Part shown: positions 49,001-60,236 of the stretch, in pieces
How positions within the stretch are numbered: position 1 is the stretch's first letter
Layout: each line of letters begins with the position of its first letter
Source: Fremontodendron californicum
Taxonomy: Eukaryota > Streptophyta > Magnoliopsida > Malvales > Malvaceae
Direction of reading: 5' to 3'
Assembly (NCBI GenBank): GCA_030761205.1
Contig: JAULJL010000021.1
Coordinates: forward strand, 14,861,160-14,925,159
Length of the DNA: 64,000 bases
Notes under the pieces: generated by a model
What the model was told of the DNA's origin: nothing
Database searches by the model: none
The model's input: only the letters and a program-made list of their open reading frames with translations
Program-made: the position numbers and the translations under genes

Positions 49001-51348
49001 AGGTTTATTTGCCATGCATTTTAGGTCTAGGTTGCATTAAATGCCATGCAAGTTCATTTAGGTCTAGGTCACTTTATGAATGCCATGCATTTTTTCATTA
49101 CATTTAGGTTTAAATCCATGCATTTCATGCATTATGTTGCTGTATTGTTTCATGCATTTCATGTTCATGCCACTTGAATAATGACTTGAGCCAATTAATG
49201 GTTCAAAGTCATGCTCTCTTGAGCACACTTGTGGAAAATTAAGTTTGTCAAATTGATTATTCTACCTTTGTGATTTTTTTACTTAGCCAATTTTTATCTA
49301 ACTTTCAAAAAGTCCTAGCTACTGTTTGTAAGTCATTTTATGAGTTTCAAATATTTTTACATTGATTTTTAAATGATTTTATCAAAGGCAAAAATGTGTT
49401 TTGGCAAAGCAGTTTTTTTTCACCCAAAACTCGTAGATCTCCAATTTTTCTGGGATTTCATCTTTGATCAGAAAATTAAGCCGATTTTTTCCCCTGTAGT
49501 TTTACATGTCCTGAGTCTGCAGTATTTTTTTCATAAGTTTTTGAATTTTTATAAAATAGGATAAAAAAAGTGGGTTAAAACTGGACAGTGGAGTCAGAAT
49601 TGAATTTAAAGAAAAATCATTTTTCTGTTTTGGTTAAGTTACTTAGAGTGGGCTGATTAGGAGAGTTAGCTACTGACTTAGGGTAGTTTCTAAGCCTTTT
49701 TAAACTCTAAAAATGGTTTTTCAAGTCTCGGGTTAAGGGTAGTCAAGTCCGGATTTTTAAACTTAGGAAGTTAGAGCCATTTAAAAAAGATTTAGCCCAG
49801 TTTTTATTTTTAATTCAAGCTTTTCAAAATTGTTTTCAAACAATCACAAAGTATTTTGTTTTAGAATATTTAATTTGACATATTTTCCTAAGGTAGCCGG
49901 ATATCTTTTTAGATATACGGATTTCATTAATAAAAGGAAAAAATACATTTCATGCATTGCACTTTTCATATTCATGCATTTTATATAATATGTGATTCTT
50001 GTTATAATAATTTCAATGATATTGTTTTTATTTTGATTTATATTTTTTGATGTTATATGGTTTATTATATGGATTTGAATATTCCATGATATCCTATGCT
50101 TTTATTTAGTTATTTTTTTGGTCATATTATTTAGCATATACTATGTTCATGCATTATTATTTTTATTTTTATTTTCATGCATATTATATGATAGTATTAT
50201 TTCATATTCCCTCTCATTTAATTTATATGCCATATCATTCATGTTTGCCATGTCATTTAAATTATTTCATTTCATATACAATATGTTATGTTACTTAGGT
50301 TATTTTATTTCATTTAGAAAATATCATGTTACTTAGGTTATTTCATTTCATATAGAATATGTTATGTAACTTAGGTTATTTTATTTCATTTAGAATATAT
50401 CATATGACTTAAGATATTGCATCTCATATTGAATATACTATGTTACCTAGGTCATTTCATTTTATTTATAATATGTCATATAACTTAGGATATTTTATTT
50501 CATTTAGAATATGCTAAGGCATTTATTTCATTTCATTTAGAATATGCTAAGGCATTTACATTATATTATATCATTTAGGAAGCATTATATTATTTAGATT
50601 TTGCTATGTCATTTTATTTATGTCATGCATATATATATTCATATCTTTTAAAATGTTTTCAAAAGGATAATGATTTTTCAATAAAAAATAAAGATATTCC
50701 CGAGTTAAAATAATTCATGAGTTCTCTACCGGGTTTGCTGGAGGGAATATCATCAATTATCATTAATAAAGGAATATCATTCTTTCAAAAAAAGAGAATG
50801 ATTCGGAAAGTTTTCCAAAACTAATAAAAATTTCTATATTTTGCCACGTTTGTTGGGGAATATAGGAAAATTTTGAATTTATAAATTCCGGATCATTTTC
50901 AATTAAAAATGGAATTATTTTGCTTTAAATTGGGAATTAACTTGAAATACTAAATTTCAAACCAACTTTTTACCGAGATTTGAGATAACACACGATTAAT
51001 AAGGTACCGTTTTATACGGGCGTTGTGGGGGTGCTAATCCTTCCCCGCATGTAACCGACTCCCGAACCCGCTTCTTTGATTTCTCTGGTTTTAAAACGCA
51101 GACTTGAAATTGGTTTTTTAAAATGTTTTAATTAATTTTTAAAATATTTTATAAAACCGGTTTTAATAGGTGTCCGATCACACCTAGCTAAAAAAGATTG
51201 GTGGTGACTCCATGTCTTTTTAAGGTCATTTTCAAAACCTTCATTTTTCTAGAGGAATTAAGTCGACTTTTCCTCGGTTTTTTTAATGTCACGCTTAACA
51301 AATAATATCAGTCTTGCGATGAGACTCGTTATTTTTTAGGTTACGACA
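46095..51348 (+). mobile_element. LTR3, the outer 3' LTR of the compound
   Basis: It starts TGTAGACACC and ends GGTTACGACA, 5254 bp, followed by ATGCT, the partner of 19301-19305. Five ~160 bp units lie at 46795-47440 and the AT minisatellite at 50220-50590. The LTR2-shared duplication is at about 50515-50550. The primer-site-like 11-mer at 51202 has one change (TGGTGACTCCA). Confidence 0.93.
51202..51212 (+). promoter_or_regulatory. Primer-site-like 11-mer inside LTR3
   Basis: TGGTGACTCCA, one C-to-T change from the motif in LTR1 and LTR2. Confidence 0.5.
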
Positions 51349-51353
51349 ATGCT
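51349..51353. repeat. Target-site duplication ATGCT (right of compound)
   Basis: Exact partner of 19301-19305. It proves that everything between entered, or was rearranged, within one insertion. Confidence 0.92.
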
Positions 51354-51777
51354 CAAGTAGAATATCTAAAGAAAAGGAAGAATTTCAAGTAGAATATCAA
51401 GAAACTAACAATGGATGTGATTGTTGATGAGATTTTTGTGGAATACTTGAAGAGAATTGTTGGAGAGGATGAAGAGAATTTGAGAGAATGAGAGGGGAGG
51501 GGTGGCCGACTAGCACATAAGAAATAAGGAAAAATTTCTAGAACTTTCAAGATATAAAGATAATTATAAAGATATTTTTCAATTTTCGATATAATTGCAC
51601 ATTGGTCCCTCAACTTTTCATAAATAACCATTAAGCCCCTAAACTTTTTAGTTTGTTCAATTTGATCCTTTCTTCTTTTATTTCCTTCACTTATAACTTA
51701 TTACCAACTTCCAAGTTTGCCCTTAAAAATTTTCGGGATTTAAATTTACGTGATTGTACGTAACCTTGGTTGTTATA
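51354..51777 (-). mobile_element. Chromovirus-like solo LTR, 5' part (minus strand)
   Basis: Continuation of 17291-19305 on the other side of the compound. On the minus strand it would begin TATAACAACC, so the expected TG start has become TA. AATAC follows at 51778-51782. The 92-codon minus frame inside (51353-51631) is chance. Confidence 0.72.
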
Positions 51778-51782
51778 AATAC
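51778..51782. repeat. Target-site duplication AATAC (right)
   Basis: Partner of 17286-17290. The LINE frame continues from here on the minus strand. Confidence 0.78.
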
Positions 51783-53605
51783 TATACCTCTGTCATTCCT
51801 TAGAACCCCCCCGATACCAGCTGGCCCTGGTTTTCCAACAACAGAAACATCCACATTAAACTTCCACGAATTTTTTCCTGGTGCAATCCACTGAAGAGAA
51901 CATTTAACTTTGGCTTTCTTATTGATAACAGAATAAACTGGATTATGAATAAACTCCTCCACGGATAAAAAATAAGTGGGCCATTTTGCCCAACAGCACC
52001 TTGCTAACCTGCTCTTAATCATAAATATCAAAGAATTGACTTCAAGTGCTTTATCTTTGAATATCATCCCATTTCTCAACAACCATATAGTCCACACAAC
52101 ATCGGCAAATAACATAAATCATACCTTTTCATTTGCTGAACTAGGCAATAATCCCATCCACTGAGAAAACCAATCAGTAACTGATTTCGGTTGAACCACA
52201 GTCATCCTCGACCATGCACAGACAAGCGACCATAGTATCGAAACACATCTACACCATAAAAATAGATGGTCTACTATTTCTACACCTTTCTTACACAAAG
52301 GGCATTTAATAAGATCTTCAGTTAAAATTTTGCATTTAAACAAATACATTGAAACAGGCAGTCCATTTCGAAATAAGTCCATAAGAAAATTTCCATCTTA
52401 GGAGGGACTAACCCCTGCCAGTTAAGAAAGTCAACAGTACCTTCATCCGAGACATTTCCTTCAACTGCTTTTCTGAACAACTTTGTTTTGTAACGACCAT
52501 CCAAAGCCGGCTTCCAAATCAACCTGTCTTGGCTATTAGCATCCAACTGAATATTTTTAATAGATCCAAATAAAAGTTCCCATTGTGCAACTTCCTAATC
52601 AAAAATGACCCTTCGCAATTGAATCCTCCATCTCCAAATATCTCCATCCCACCAGCCAAATCTATTAATCACCGCATTCTTTTCCTTTGATAAGGCATAA
52701 ATTCTCTGGTACTTATCTTTTAACAGCTCCCCATTTAACCATCTATCCTCCCAAAATAAGATTGAGCCACCATTCCCATGCACTAATCCAGTATTGTCAT
52801 TGAAAACACTCTGATATTTCCCCGTTCTCTAATCGGGTCAATGATTCCTTTCCACGTGGTGGAAATATTGATCCGAGGCTGGTATTTAGGAATGAGTTGA
52901 CTAACTTCCATTTTGTATTTAGCACATATCACCCTTTTCCAATTGCTCTCTTGTTCCTCCGCAAATCTAAAAGTCCACTTATTGAGTAATGCCCTGTTTT
53001 GTACTTCAATGGGTATTATACCTAGCCCACCACTTGTGACACTGCGACAAACTGTTGGCCAACTTACTAAATGCAGTTTATGCTTTTCCTTGCTCCCGTC
53101 CCCTAAAAAGTCTCTCTAAATCTGCTCAATCCTTTTAACAACTGCTATTAGAGCTTTAAATAATGAAAGAAAATACAAAGGCTTGCTAGCCATTACTGAC
53201 TTAATCAAGGTTAATCTACCTACAGATGATAAATCTCTTTTCTTCCAATGTCCCAGTCCTGTCTCAACTTTTTTAATCACTTGCTCCCACATAGAAGTGT
53301 TCCTGTTGTCAATCCCTAACAGTAAACAAAGATATTTCAAAGGCCAATCCACAATTCGACATGCCATTGAAAGCCCCGATATTAACTCAAAACATCGAAG
53401 AGTGCGTTTGACATTCCTCAACGAAGAACCAACCGCCTCATAGAAAATCATAGTATCATCAACAATTTGAAGATATGTGACTTCAATACCTTGACTACCA
53501 ATCACAGGTCCTCTGAACAGATTTAGATCATTTGCTTTACACAGTAGTACACTGAGACTCTCAGCAACCATATTAAAGAGAAAAAGAGATAAAGGGCATC
53601 CCTGC
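51783..53605 (-). pseudogene. LINE ORF2 fragment: RT end, zinc-binding and RNase H start
   Basis: Reading on minus from 53605: reverse transcriptase palm (QQGCPLSLFLFNMVAESLSV), then the catalytic box as LQIVDDTMIF (usually FADD), then the thumb region (KKRDLSSVGRLTLIKSVMAS). Frames at 52783-52595 (GNGGSILFWEDRWLNG) and 52546-52119 carry the zinc-binding RVT domain (WKPALDGRYKTKLF, PLCKKGVEIVDHLFLWC). Then come the RNase H start (WKFNVDVSVVGKPG, AGIGGVLRNDRG). The parts lie in different frames with stops, so it is dead. The RNase H is cut by the chromovirus-like LTR and resumes at 17290. The 5' part of the LINE was displaced by the minus-strand Ogre-like element at 53606 and is not seen in the window. 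Confidence 0.85.
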
Positions 53606-56096
53606 TGTTGCAACCTTAAAAAAATAACAATAACAACGTCTCATCGCGAGACTTTATTATTCATTAGGCGTGACATTAAAAAAATGAGGAAAAGTCAACT
53701 TAATTCCTCTAGAAATAATAAAAGGTCGAGGATATGAAAACGGCCTCGTAAAAAGACATGGAGTCACCACCAATCTTTTTTAGCTAGGTGTGATCGGCCA
53801 CCTATTAAAACCGATTTTATAAAACATTTTAAAATTAATTAAAATATTTTTAAAACCAATTTCAAGTCTGCATTATAAACCAAAGAAATCAAAGAAGCGG
53901 GTTCGGGAGTCGGTTTCGTGAGGGGAAGGATTAGCACCCCCACAACGCCCATATAAATCGGTACCTTATTAATCGTGTGTTATCTCAAGTCTCGGTAAAA
54001 AGTCGGTTTTTAATTTAGTATTTCTAGTTAATTCCTAATTTAAAGAAAAGTAATTCCATTTTTAATTGAAAATGATCCGGAATTTATTAATTCAAAATTT
54101 TCCTATATTCCCCGACAAAATCGGCGGAATATAGAAATTTTTATTCATTTGGAAAACTTTCCGAATCATTCTCATTTTTTGAAAGAAAGATATTCCTTTA
54201 TTAATGATAATTGATGATATTCACTCCAGCAAACCCGGTAGAGAACTCATGAATTATTTTAACTCGGGAATATCTTTATTTTTATTGAAAATCATTATCT
54301 TTTTTAAAACATTTAAAAAAATGAACATGTATGACCTAAATAAAATGACATGGCAAAGTCTAGATAATATAATGCAACTTAAATGATATGCCATAATTTA
54401 AATGGCATAGTATATTCTAGGTGAAAATAAAAAATTCTAAGTATCATGGTATATTCTAAATGAGATAAAATGATTTAAATGACATGGCAATTTTATTTGA
54501 TATGGCATATTTTAAATGACATGGAATGTTATAAATAAAATAACCTAAATGACATGGAATGTGATTTAAATGACATGAAATTAAAATAATGCTAATATAT
54601 AATATGCATGAAAATAAAAATAATAATAATAATAATGCATGGACATAGTATATGCTAAACAATATAACAAAAATAACTAAATAAAAAGCATAGGATATCA
54701 TGAAACATTCAAAATCATATGGCAAACAAATATAAGATCATAAAATGTGAATTAAAATAATAATAATACCATGGAAAATATCATAGAAAAAATCACATAT
54801 TCAAATAAAATGCATGAACATGGAAAATGCAATGCATGAAAATGTATTTTTTCCTCTAAATAAAGAAATCCGTATATCTAAAAAGATATCCGGCTACCTT
54901 AGGAAAATATGTCAAATTAGATTTTCTAAAAAAATAATACTTTGTGATTGTTTAAAAAACAATTTTGAGGAAAACTTGAATAAAAATTAAAACCCTTACC
55001 AAACCCTTTTAAAAATGGCTATAATTTCCTAAGTTTAAAATCCCGGGCTTAACCACCCTTAACCCGATATTTATATAATCATTTTTAAAATTTAAAAAGG
55101 CTTAGAAACTACCCTAAGACAGTAGCTAAATCTCCTAACCAACCCCCTCTAAATGCCTTAGCCAAATTCAACCATTATTCCTCTTGTAATTTCAAATCTG
55201 CCTCTACTATCTAGTTTTGCCACACGATTTTTTACCCTATTTTTAAAAATTCAAAAAAAAATCTAAAAAAAGTACTGGAGACTTAGAACATGTGAAAATA
55301 CACGACAAAAAAATTGGCTTAATTTTATGATTAAAGATGACTGCCCAGAAAAATCAGAGATGATCGAGTACTGGGTGAAAAAAAAAACTGTTTTGTCAAA
55401 ACACATTTTTTGCCTTTGATAAATTCATTCAAAAATCAAAGTAAAAATTGTTGGAGATCATCCTAAATACCTAAGGATAGTAGCTAAACATTTAAAAACC
55501 TTGGACAAAAATTGGCTAAGTAAAAAAAAAAATCACAAAGGTAAAAACAACCAATTTGACAATTCCTTAATTTTCCACAAGTATGCTCAAGGGAGCATGA
55601 CTTTGAGCCATTAATTGGCCTAAGTCACAAATCAAGTGGCAATGACATGGGATGCATGAACATACAGCAAACGAAATGTATGAAATGCATGGTCTAAAGG
55701 TCTAAATGGTAAAGGAAATGCATGACAATTCAAGACAACCTAAATGCCTAGCATGAATTTGCATGGCAATAAATGCTATCCTAACTCAATATGCATGCAA
55801 TGCTTGATAATGCAAATATGTCTTGGACCTAATATGTTACGAATATGCATGAAAATGCTAATGTGACCTAAGACCTAAATAGCATAGTAATGCATGACAA
55901 TACCAATGTGATTTAAGACTCAATATGCATGGCAATACCAATATGGCCTAGACCTACAATGTAATGAACATGCATAGCAATACTATGAACATACAATGAC
56001 TCATGAAACTAATGTCAATGCTGGAACAATAGCAACTAATACACAATTTCAAGATATGATAATGCAAAGCATGTTACCTAAACAAAATGCAAATGC
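53606..56096 (-). mobile_element. Partial Ogre-like LTR, minus strand
   Basis: On plus it starts TGTTGCAACC, the reverse of the family LTR end. It follows the family LTR backward through the terminal hairpin, the primer-like 11-mer (53759-53769), the AT minisatellite (54360-54620) and the hairpin with CCGGATATC (about 54884-54895) to the CATGCATG repeats. It is clearly more diverged than LTR1-3. Homology stops near 56096, so about 2.6 kb at the LTR 5' side and the last part of the 3' UTR are deleted. CCTGC at 53601-53605 would be its target copy; the partner is not found. Confidence 0.8.
53759..53769 (-). promoter_or_regulatory. Primer-site-like 11-mer in minus LTR
   Basis: On the minus strand TGGTGACTCCA, the same place relative to the LTR end as in the plus copies, although the LTR is older. 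Confidence 0.5.
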
Positions 56097-56296
56097 ATGA
56101 CAAGGAAAGGGATGCATGAAGAGGCCAAATTGTTTCTCATATCAAGCACAGATATTCTCATTGAAAAGAAATCTTCAGGGGAAATAGATACGTGGAGTTT
56201 TCACTTTTACATTTACAATCATCAAATTCACATATGCACAGTATCACACTTTTCTTCTTTTTTCTTTTCTTTTTCTTTTCTTTTCTTTTCTTCAAG
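56097..56296 (-). other. 3' UTR remnant after pol, minus strand
   Basis: 56103-56250 matches, inverted, 31690-31850 of region A (shared TATTTCCCCTG and GCTTGA blocks). It links this element to the pol-less elements. The CT-rich stretch (56250-56290) is on the plus strand. Confidence 0.6.
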
Positions 56297-57997
56297 CATA
56301 GTATTTCTTCAATTTGTCAGCGTTCACGGGATTTCTCAAGTCATCACCATCCATCCGAGTTAAGATCAATGCTCCTCCAGAAAAAGCTCTTTTCACCACA
56401 TAGGGTCCTTCCAATTCGGAGCCCGTTTTTCGCGAGGATCTTTCACAATGGGGAGAACCTTCCTGAGTACCAACTCTCCCTCTCGAAACTACCTGGGGTA
56501 AACTTTTTTGTTGTGGGCTTGGATCATCCTTTTCTGATACATTTGCCCATGTTAAATTGCCTTCAACGTCTTCTTCTCGATGAGATTCAACTGTTCATAG
56601 CGAGCTCTAACCCATTCTGCCTCTTCCAGGCCTACTTCTACCAAGACACGAAGTGAAGGGATTTCAACCTCAATAGGCAGCACTACTTCCATCCCGTATA
56701 CCAGAGAAAAAGGCGTGGCTCCCGTAGATGTGCAAACCGAAGTACGGTATGCGTGGAGAGCAAAAGGTAAGATCTCATGCCAATCTTTGTACACATCAGT
56801 CATCTTTTCAACAATGTTATTGATATTTTTATTGGCTGCTTCTACCGCCCCATTTATTTTTGGACGATAAGGTGCCGAATTATGGTGCTTGATCTTGAAC
56901 TGGGTACATATTTCCTTTATCATCTTTTTGTTCAGATTGGGAGCATTGTCCGAGAATATTCTCTTCGAAAGTCCATATACGCACACAGTCTCTATCTTGA
57001 CGAATTGACGCACCACTGACTTTGTTACATTAGCATAAGAAGCTGCTTCTACCCATTTTGTGAAGTAGTCTATGGGCACTAGGATAAAGTGGTGTCAGTT
57101 CGAAGCTTTCGGGGTAATGGGCCCGATCATATCCATCCCCCACATTGAAAATGGCCATGGAGCCGTCATGACATGCAGCGGCGATAATGGCACGTGAATC
57201 TTGTCGGTGTATATCTGGCATTTATGGCACTTCCAGGAATAATAGATGTAATCCCTTTCCATGGTTAGCCAATAGTATCTGACCCTCATAATTTGCTCAG
57301 CCAGCATGTGGCCATTCACGTGGGTGCCACATATCCCTTCGTGGACCTCTTCGAGGATTCTCTGAGCTTCCCTAGAAACAACACACCTCAACAGAATCTG
57401 GTTTTTCCCTTTCTTATAAAGGATTTCACCATCCAAGACAAAATCTATTGCCATTCTTCTTAGGGTTCTCTTATCATTTTCCGTTGCTTGTTCAGGGTAC
57501 TTTTGACTCTTGATGTATTGCAAAATGTCATAATACCAAGGGTGACCATCCGCTTCTTCATCGATACTCAAGCAGTGGGTAGGAGACTCGTATATGCTCA
57601 TCTTGATCAGCACAACTTCGGCCCCTTTATTCACTTTAAACATTGATGACAAAGTGGCTAAAGCATCTACCATTCGATTTTCTTCTTGGGGAAATTAATT
57701 GAAAACCACTTCTTCAAATTCCCCAATTAATCTCAGTATAAGATCATGATATCGAATTAACTTTACATCTCGAGTTTCCTATTCTCCCCGCAGTTGATAT
57801 ATTACCAGGGCTGAATCTCTGAAGACCTCTAGTGTTTTGATCTTTCCTTCTATGGCAGCAGAAGACCCATAGTACACGCTTCATACTCGGCGTTATTATT
57901 TGTACAATCAAAATCCAATCTTGCAGTGAAAGGATAATGATCTTCTTCAGGGGATATGAGTACTGCACCGATTCCCTGCCCCATGGCATTAGATGCC
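56297..57997 (-). pseudogene. pol: Ogre/Tat-type pol fragment: RNase H and integrase
   Basis: From 57997 down on minus: the second, archaeal-type RNase H of the Tat lineage (AMGQGIGAVLISPEE, ARLDFDCTNNNAEYEAC, to MVDALATLSSMFKV), then the integrase HHCC region (HEGICGTH ... CHKCQ) and core. The integrase acidic residues are present: D in PIDYFTKW, D in FSDNAPN, E in NGAVEAANK. Then GATPFSLVYGMEVVLP and the C-terminal part ending KKYYA near 56297. From about 57866 to 56552 one frame is kept except for stops at 57779-57781 (TAG), 57695-57697 (TAA) and 57095-57097 (TGA). A frameshift lies near 57866, and further stops or shifts follow below 56552. The reverse transcriptase and protease would lie upstream but the Athila-type LTR at 57998 cuts the element; they are not seen. 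No chromodomain is visible. Confidence 0.88.
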
Positions 57998-59634
57998 TGA
58001 TAACTCGTATAATTATATAGTTTTTAGTTATGTTTTATTATTGTTTTGTGTCAAATACGAGTTATTATTGCTTAGTCTAATTGTGTTTATGATCTTTTAT
58101 ATTTTTATGTAATTTGGTGTTTTTCACGAGTTTCTTTGAGTGATTTCAGATTACTAGGTTAAATCAAGAATTAAGGGTAAATCCAAGGACTAAATTGAAG
58201 AAATCAAAACATTGGAGTGCTAAACTGTAGTATGAGTGAATAAATTGGCAATTGGACAAAGAAGGAAGAAAAGCAAGAACACAAAGGAACAATTTTCCAC
58301 AAGTTGCAAATCCAGTTCAGTTCCAGTTCCGTCACCTTTTTCCATATCAGCTATATCTGGAGTTTCACTGAAGAAGTAAGGCTGAAATTTTTACAGTGCA
58401 AAGCTAAGAGGCATATAGATCTTTTTCATGCTTTACACTTCTTGAAACGGAGTCGTTTTCCCTAGCAAAATGTGGTATCACATTGGCTGATGTGCAATGC
58501 CGTCTGTTCTGACCAGTTTTGGTATTTTGATCATATCTTCTGATCCACATGAGAAAATGAGCTAATTCCAACGGCTATAGATCACAACATGATAGGGGAA
58601 TATTTTTCTAGAGGACTATATGATCAGATCAAGCCTCCAACATTGACAAAATCAACCATCAAGCTGGCTGATTAGAACTGTCATACAATATGACGAAAAT
58701 TGTTAGAAAAATGCACCCACCTATTATACCTACCTTTGAAATTTATAAAGCTTGTCTCTTGTCATTTAGCTCTCCAAAATGTGTATAAATAGAGGGCCTT
58801 GGATGATTGTAAAAAAACGTTGTACATTGGTTGGATATTATCCATTATAATAAAATTCTCTAAGTTTTCTTCTTCTTTCCTTTCTCTAGTTTTCTTTTTC
58901 TTTATTTACTTTTGCTTCTTACATTTCTTTTCATTTTATTCATATCTAGTATGTGTTGCTAATCATATTGTTGAGGTGATGAGGTGAAGCTTTTGGTAAA
59001 TGCTAAGGTTAGTCTCTTAAACATGAGCTAAAATGAATCATCATTTATAAACACTAGTATAGATAATACTTTCTTTTGGTTTAAAATCATACTTGCAAAG
59101 TAGGGATCTTGATTCATTATTGACAATGAAAATGGCACAATAAATGCTTGGTTTCATAACCTTGATTTGTTGTAGACATATACCTTGGCATAAGGAATGC
59201 TTGGACTCTTTTTATGAGTTTTGAGGACACCAAATGAACATAATATCATATGCTATGGACGTTGGACAATTTGGACTGAATTGCTAAACCTTCCGATTGG
59301 AACCTCCCTTATGTGTGAATTTCAATTGTGTAATAAAACAAGATTAATCTTAGCATAACACCAAGAGTGGATTCTCTAACCTCAACATCTTTTCTTATTC
59401 TTTTTTATATCTTGTTTAATTTCTTTTATATTTTGTTTATTTTGTTCTCTAATATCTTGTTTATCTTATTTTGTTGTTGATTCCCTAATATCTTGTTTAC
59501 TTTCTTTTTCTTATATATTTATAAACTTATACTTACTAATACGCTTCCCTGTGGTTCGACCTCGGACACCCGAGAATTTATTACTTGAACATAACCTGCA
59601 CTTGGGTTTACAACTCTTAATTGAGTCTCCATCA
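57998..59634 (+). mobile_element. Athila-type 5' LTR
   Basis: It starts TGATAACTCG and ends CTCCATCA, 1637 bp, followed by a primer site. It is the longer counterpart of the solo LTR at 22229-23727, holding 129 bp that the other lost (58186-58314). It inserted into the pol of the minus-strand Ogre-like element; the five bases before it are ATGCC, and no partner was found. Confidence 0.9.
58784..58791 (+). promoter_or_regulatory. TATA box of Athila-type LTR
   Basis: TATAAATA followed by GAGGG, as at 22876-22883. Confidence 0.65.
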
Positions 59635-59640
59635 AGTTTT

Positions 59641-59658
59641 TGGCGCCGTTGCCGGGGA
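59641..59658 (+). other. Primer-binding site (tRNA-Asp)
   Basis: TGGCGCCGTTGCCGGGGA, six bases after the LTR end, complements the 3' end of plant tRNA-Asp including CCA. This primer is typical for Athila-type elements. Confidence 0.9.
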
Positions 59659-59888
59659 AGCAATACTAAGTATATAAGTTTTAAGTATATTTATTTTTAT
59701 TGGCTGGTTATACCGCCTAATTTTATATATATTTACATTTATATTGTAAAGTTTATATTTATATAAATATATTATCTGTATATTAACTTTGTTTTATGCT
59801 TGTTTGGCGATGTGATTTTAGATCTCGTCGTTTAGTTAGATTTTATTGTGAAACTTTTTCAGGTAATCTTTCTAATACAACTCCTACC
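59659..59888 (+). other. Leader of Athila-type element
   Basis: Short AT-rich leader between primer site and gag start, with a TATATATAT run near 59723 but no other motif. Confidence 0.6.
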
Positions 59889-60236
59889 ATGGCTGACAAT
59901 GAAAGTGTTCATGCTGAAGATGAGAACAGACAAGTACGCACCATGCGTGACTACTTGCAACCAACTCGAAGCTCATCACCTCTTGTTTTATTTTTCCTCT
60001 CAATGCAAACAACTTTCGTTTTAAACCAGGTATGATAGCTTTGCTTCCAAATTTCCATGGGTTAGAATCGGAAAGTGCTTACTCGTTTCTAAAAGACTTC
60101 GAAGATGTATGTGTCACCTTTAATGACCAACAATGCATAATGCTATGGAGTAGATTTAATGACCAACAATGCATAGTGCTTACTCGTTTCTAAAGGATTT
60201 CCTTGTATTACTATATAGTAGATTTAAATTTTAAAG
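59889..60236 (+). pseudogene. gag: Athila-type gag, N-terminal fragment
   Basis: It starts MADNESVHAEDENRQ at 59889, followed by VRTMRDYLQPTRSSSP, a beginning typical for Athila-group gag. One base is missing near 59980. In the shifted frame the gag core goes on: NNFRFKPGMIALLPNFHG, then ESAYSFLKDFEDVCVTF. The sequence then repeats pieces of itself (60119-60205) and stops. An AAAGGGGG run at 60229-60236 may be a polypurine tract joined to gag by an internal deletion. The rest of gag and all of pol are absent. Confidence 0.8.

Noticed and set aside
51353..51631. 92-codon minus frame
   Set aside because: It spans the junction of the ATGCT target copy and the chromovirus-like LTR, and has no recognisable domain.
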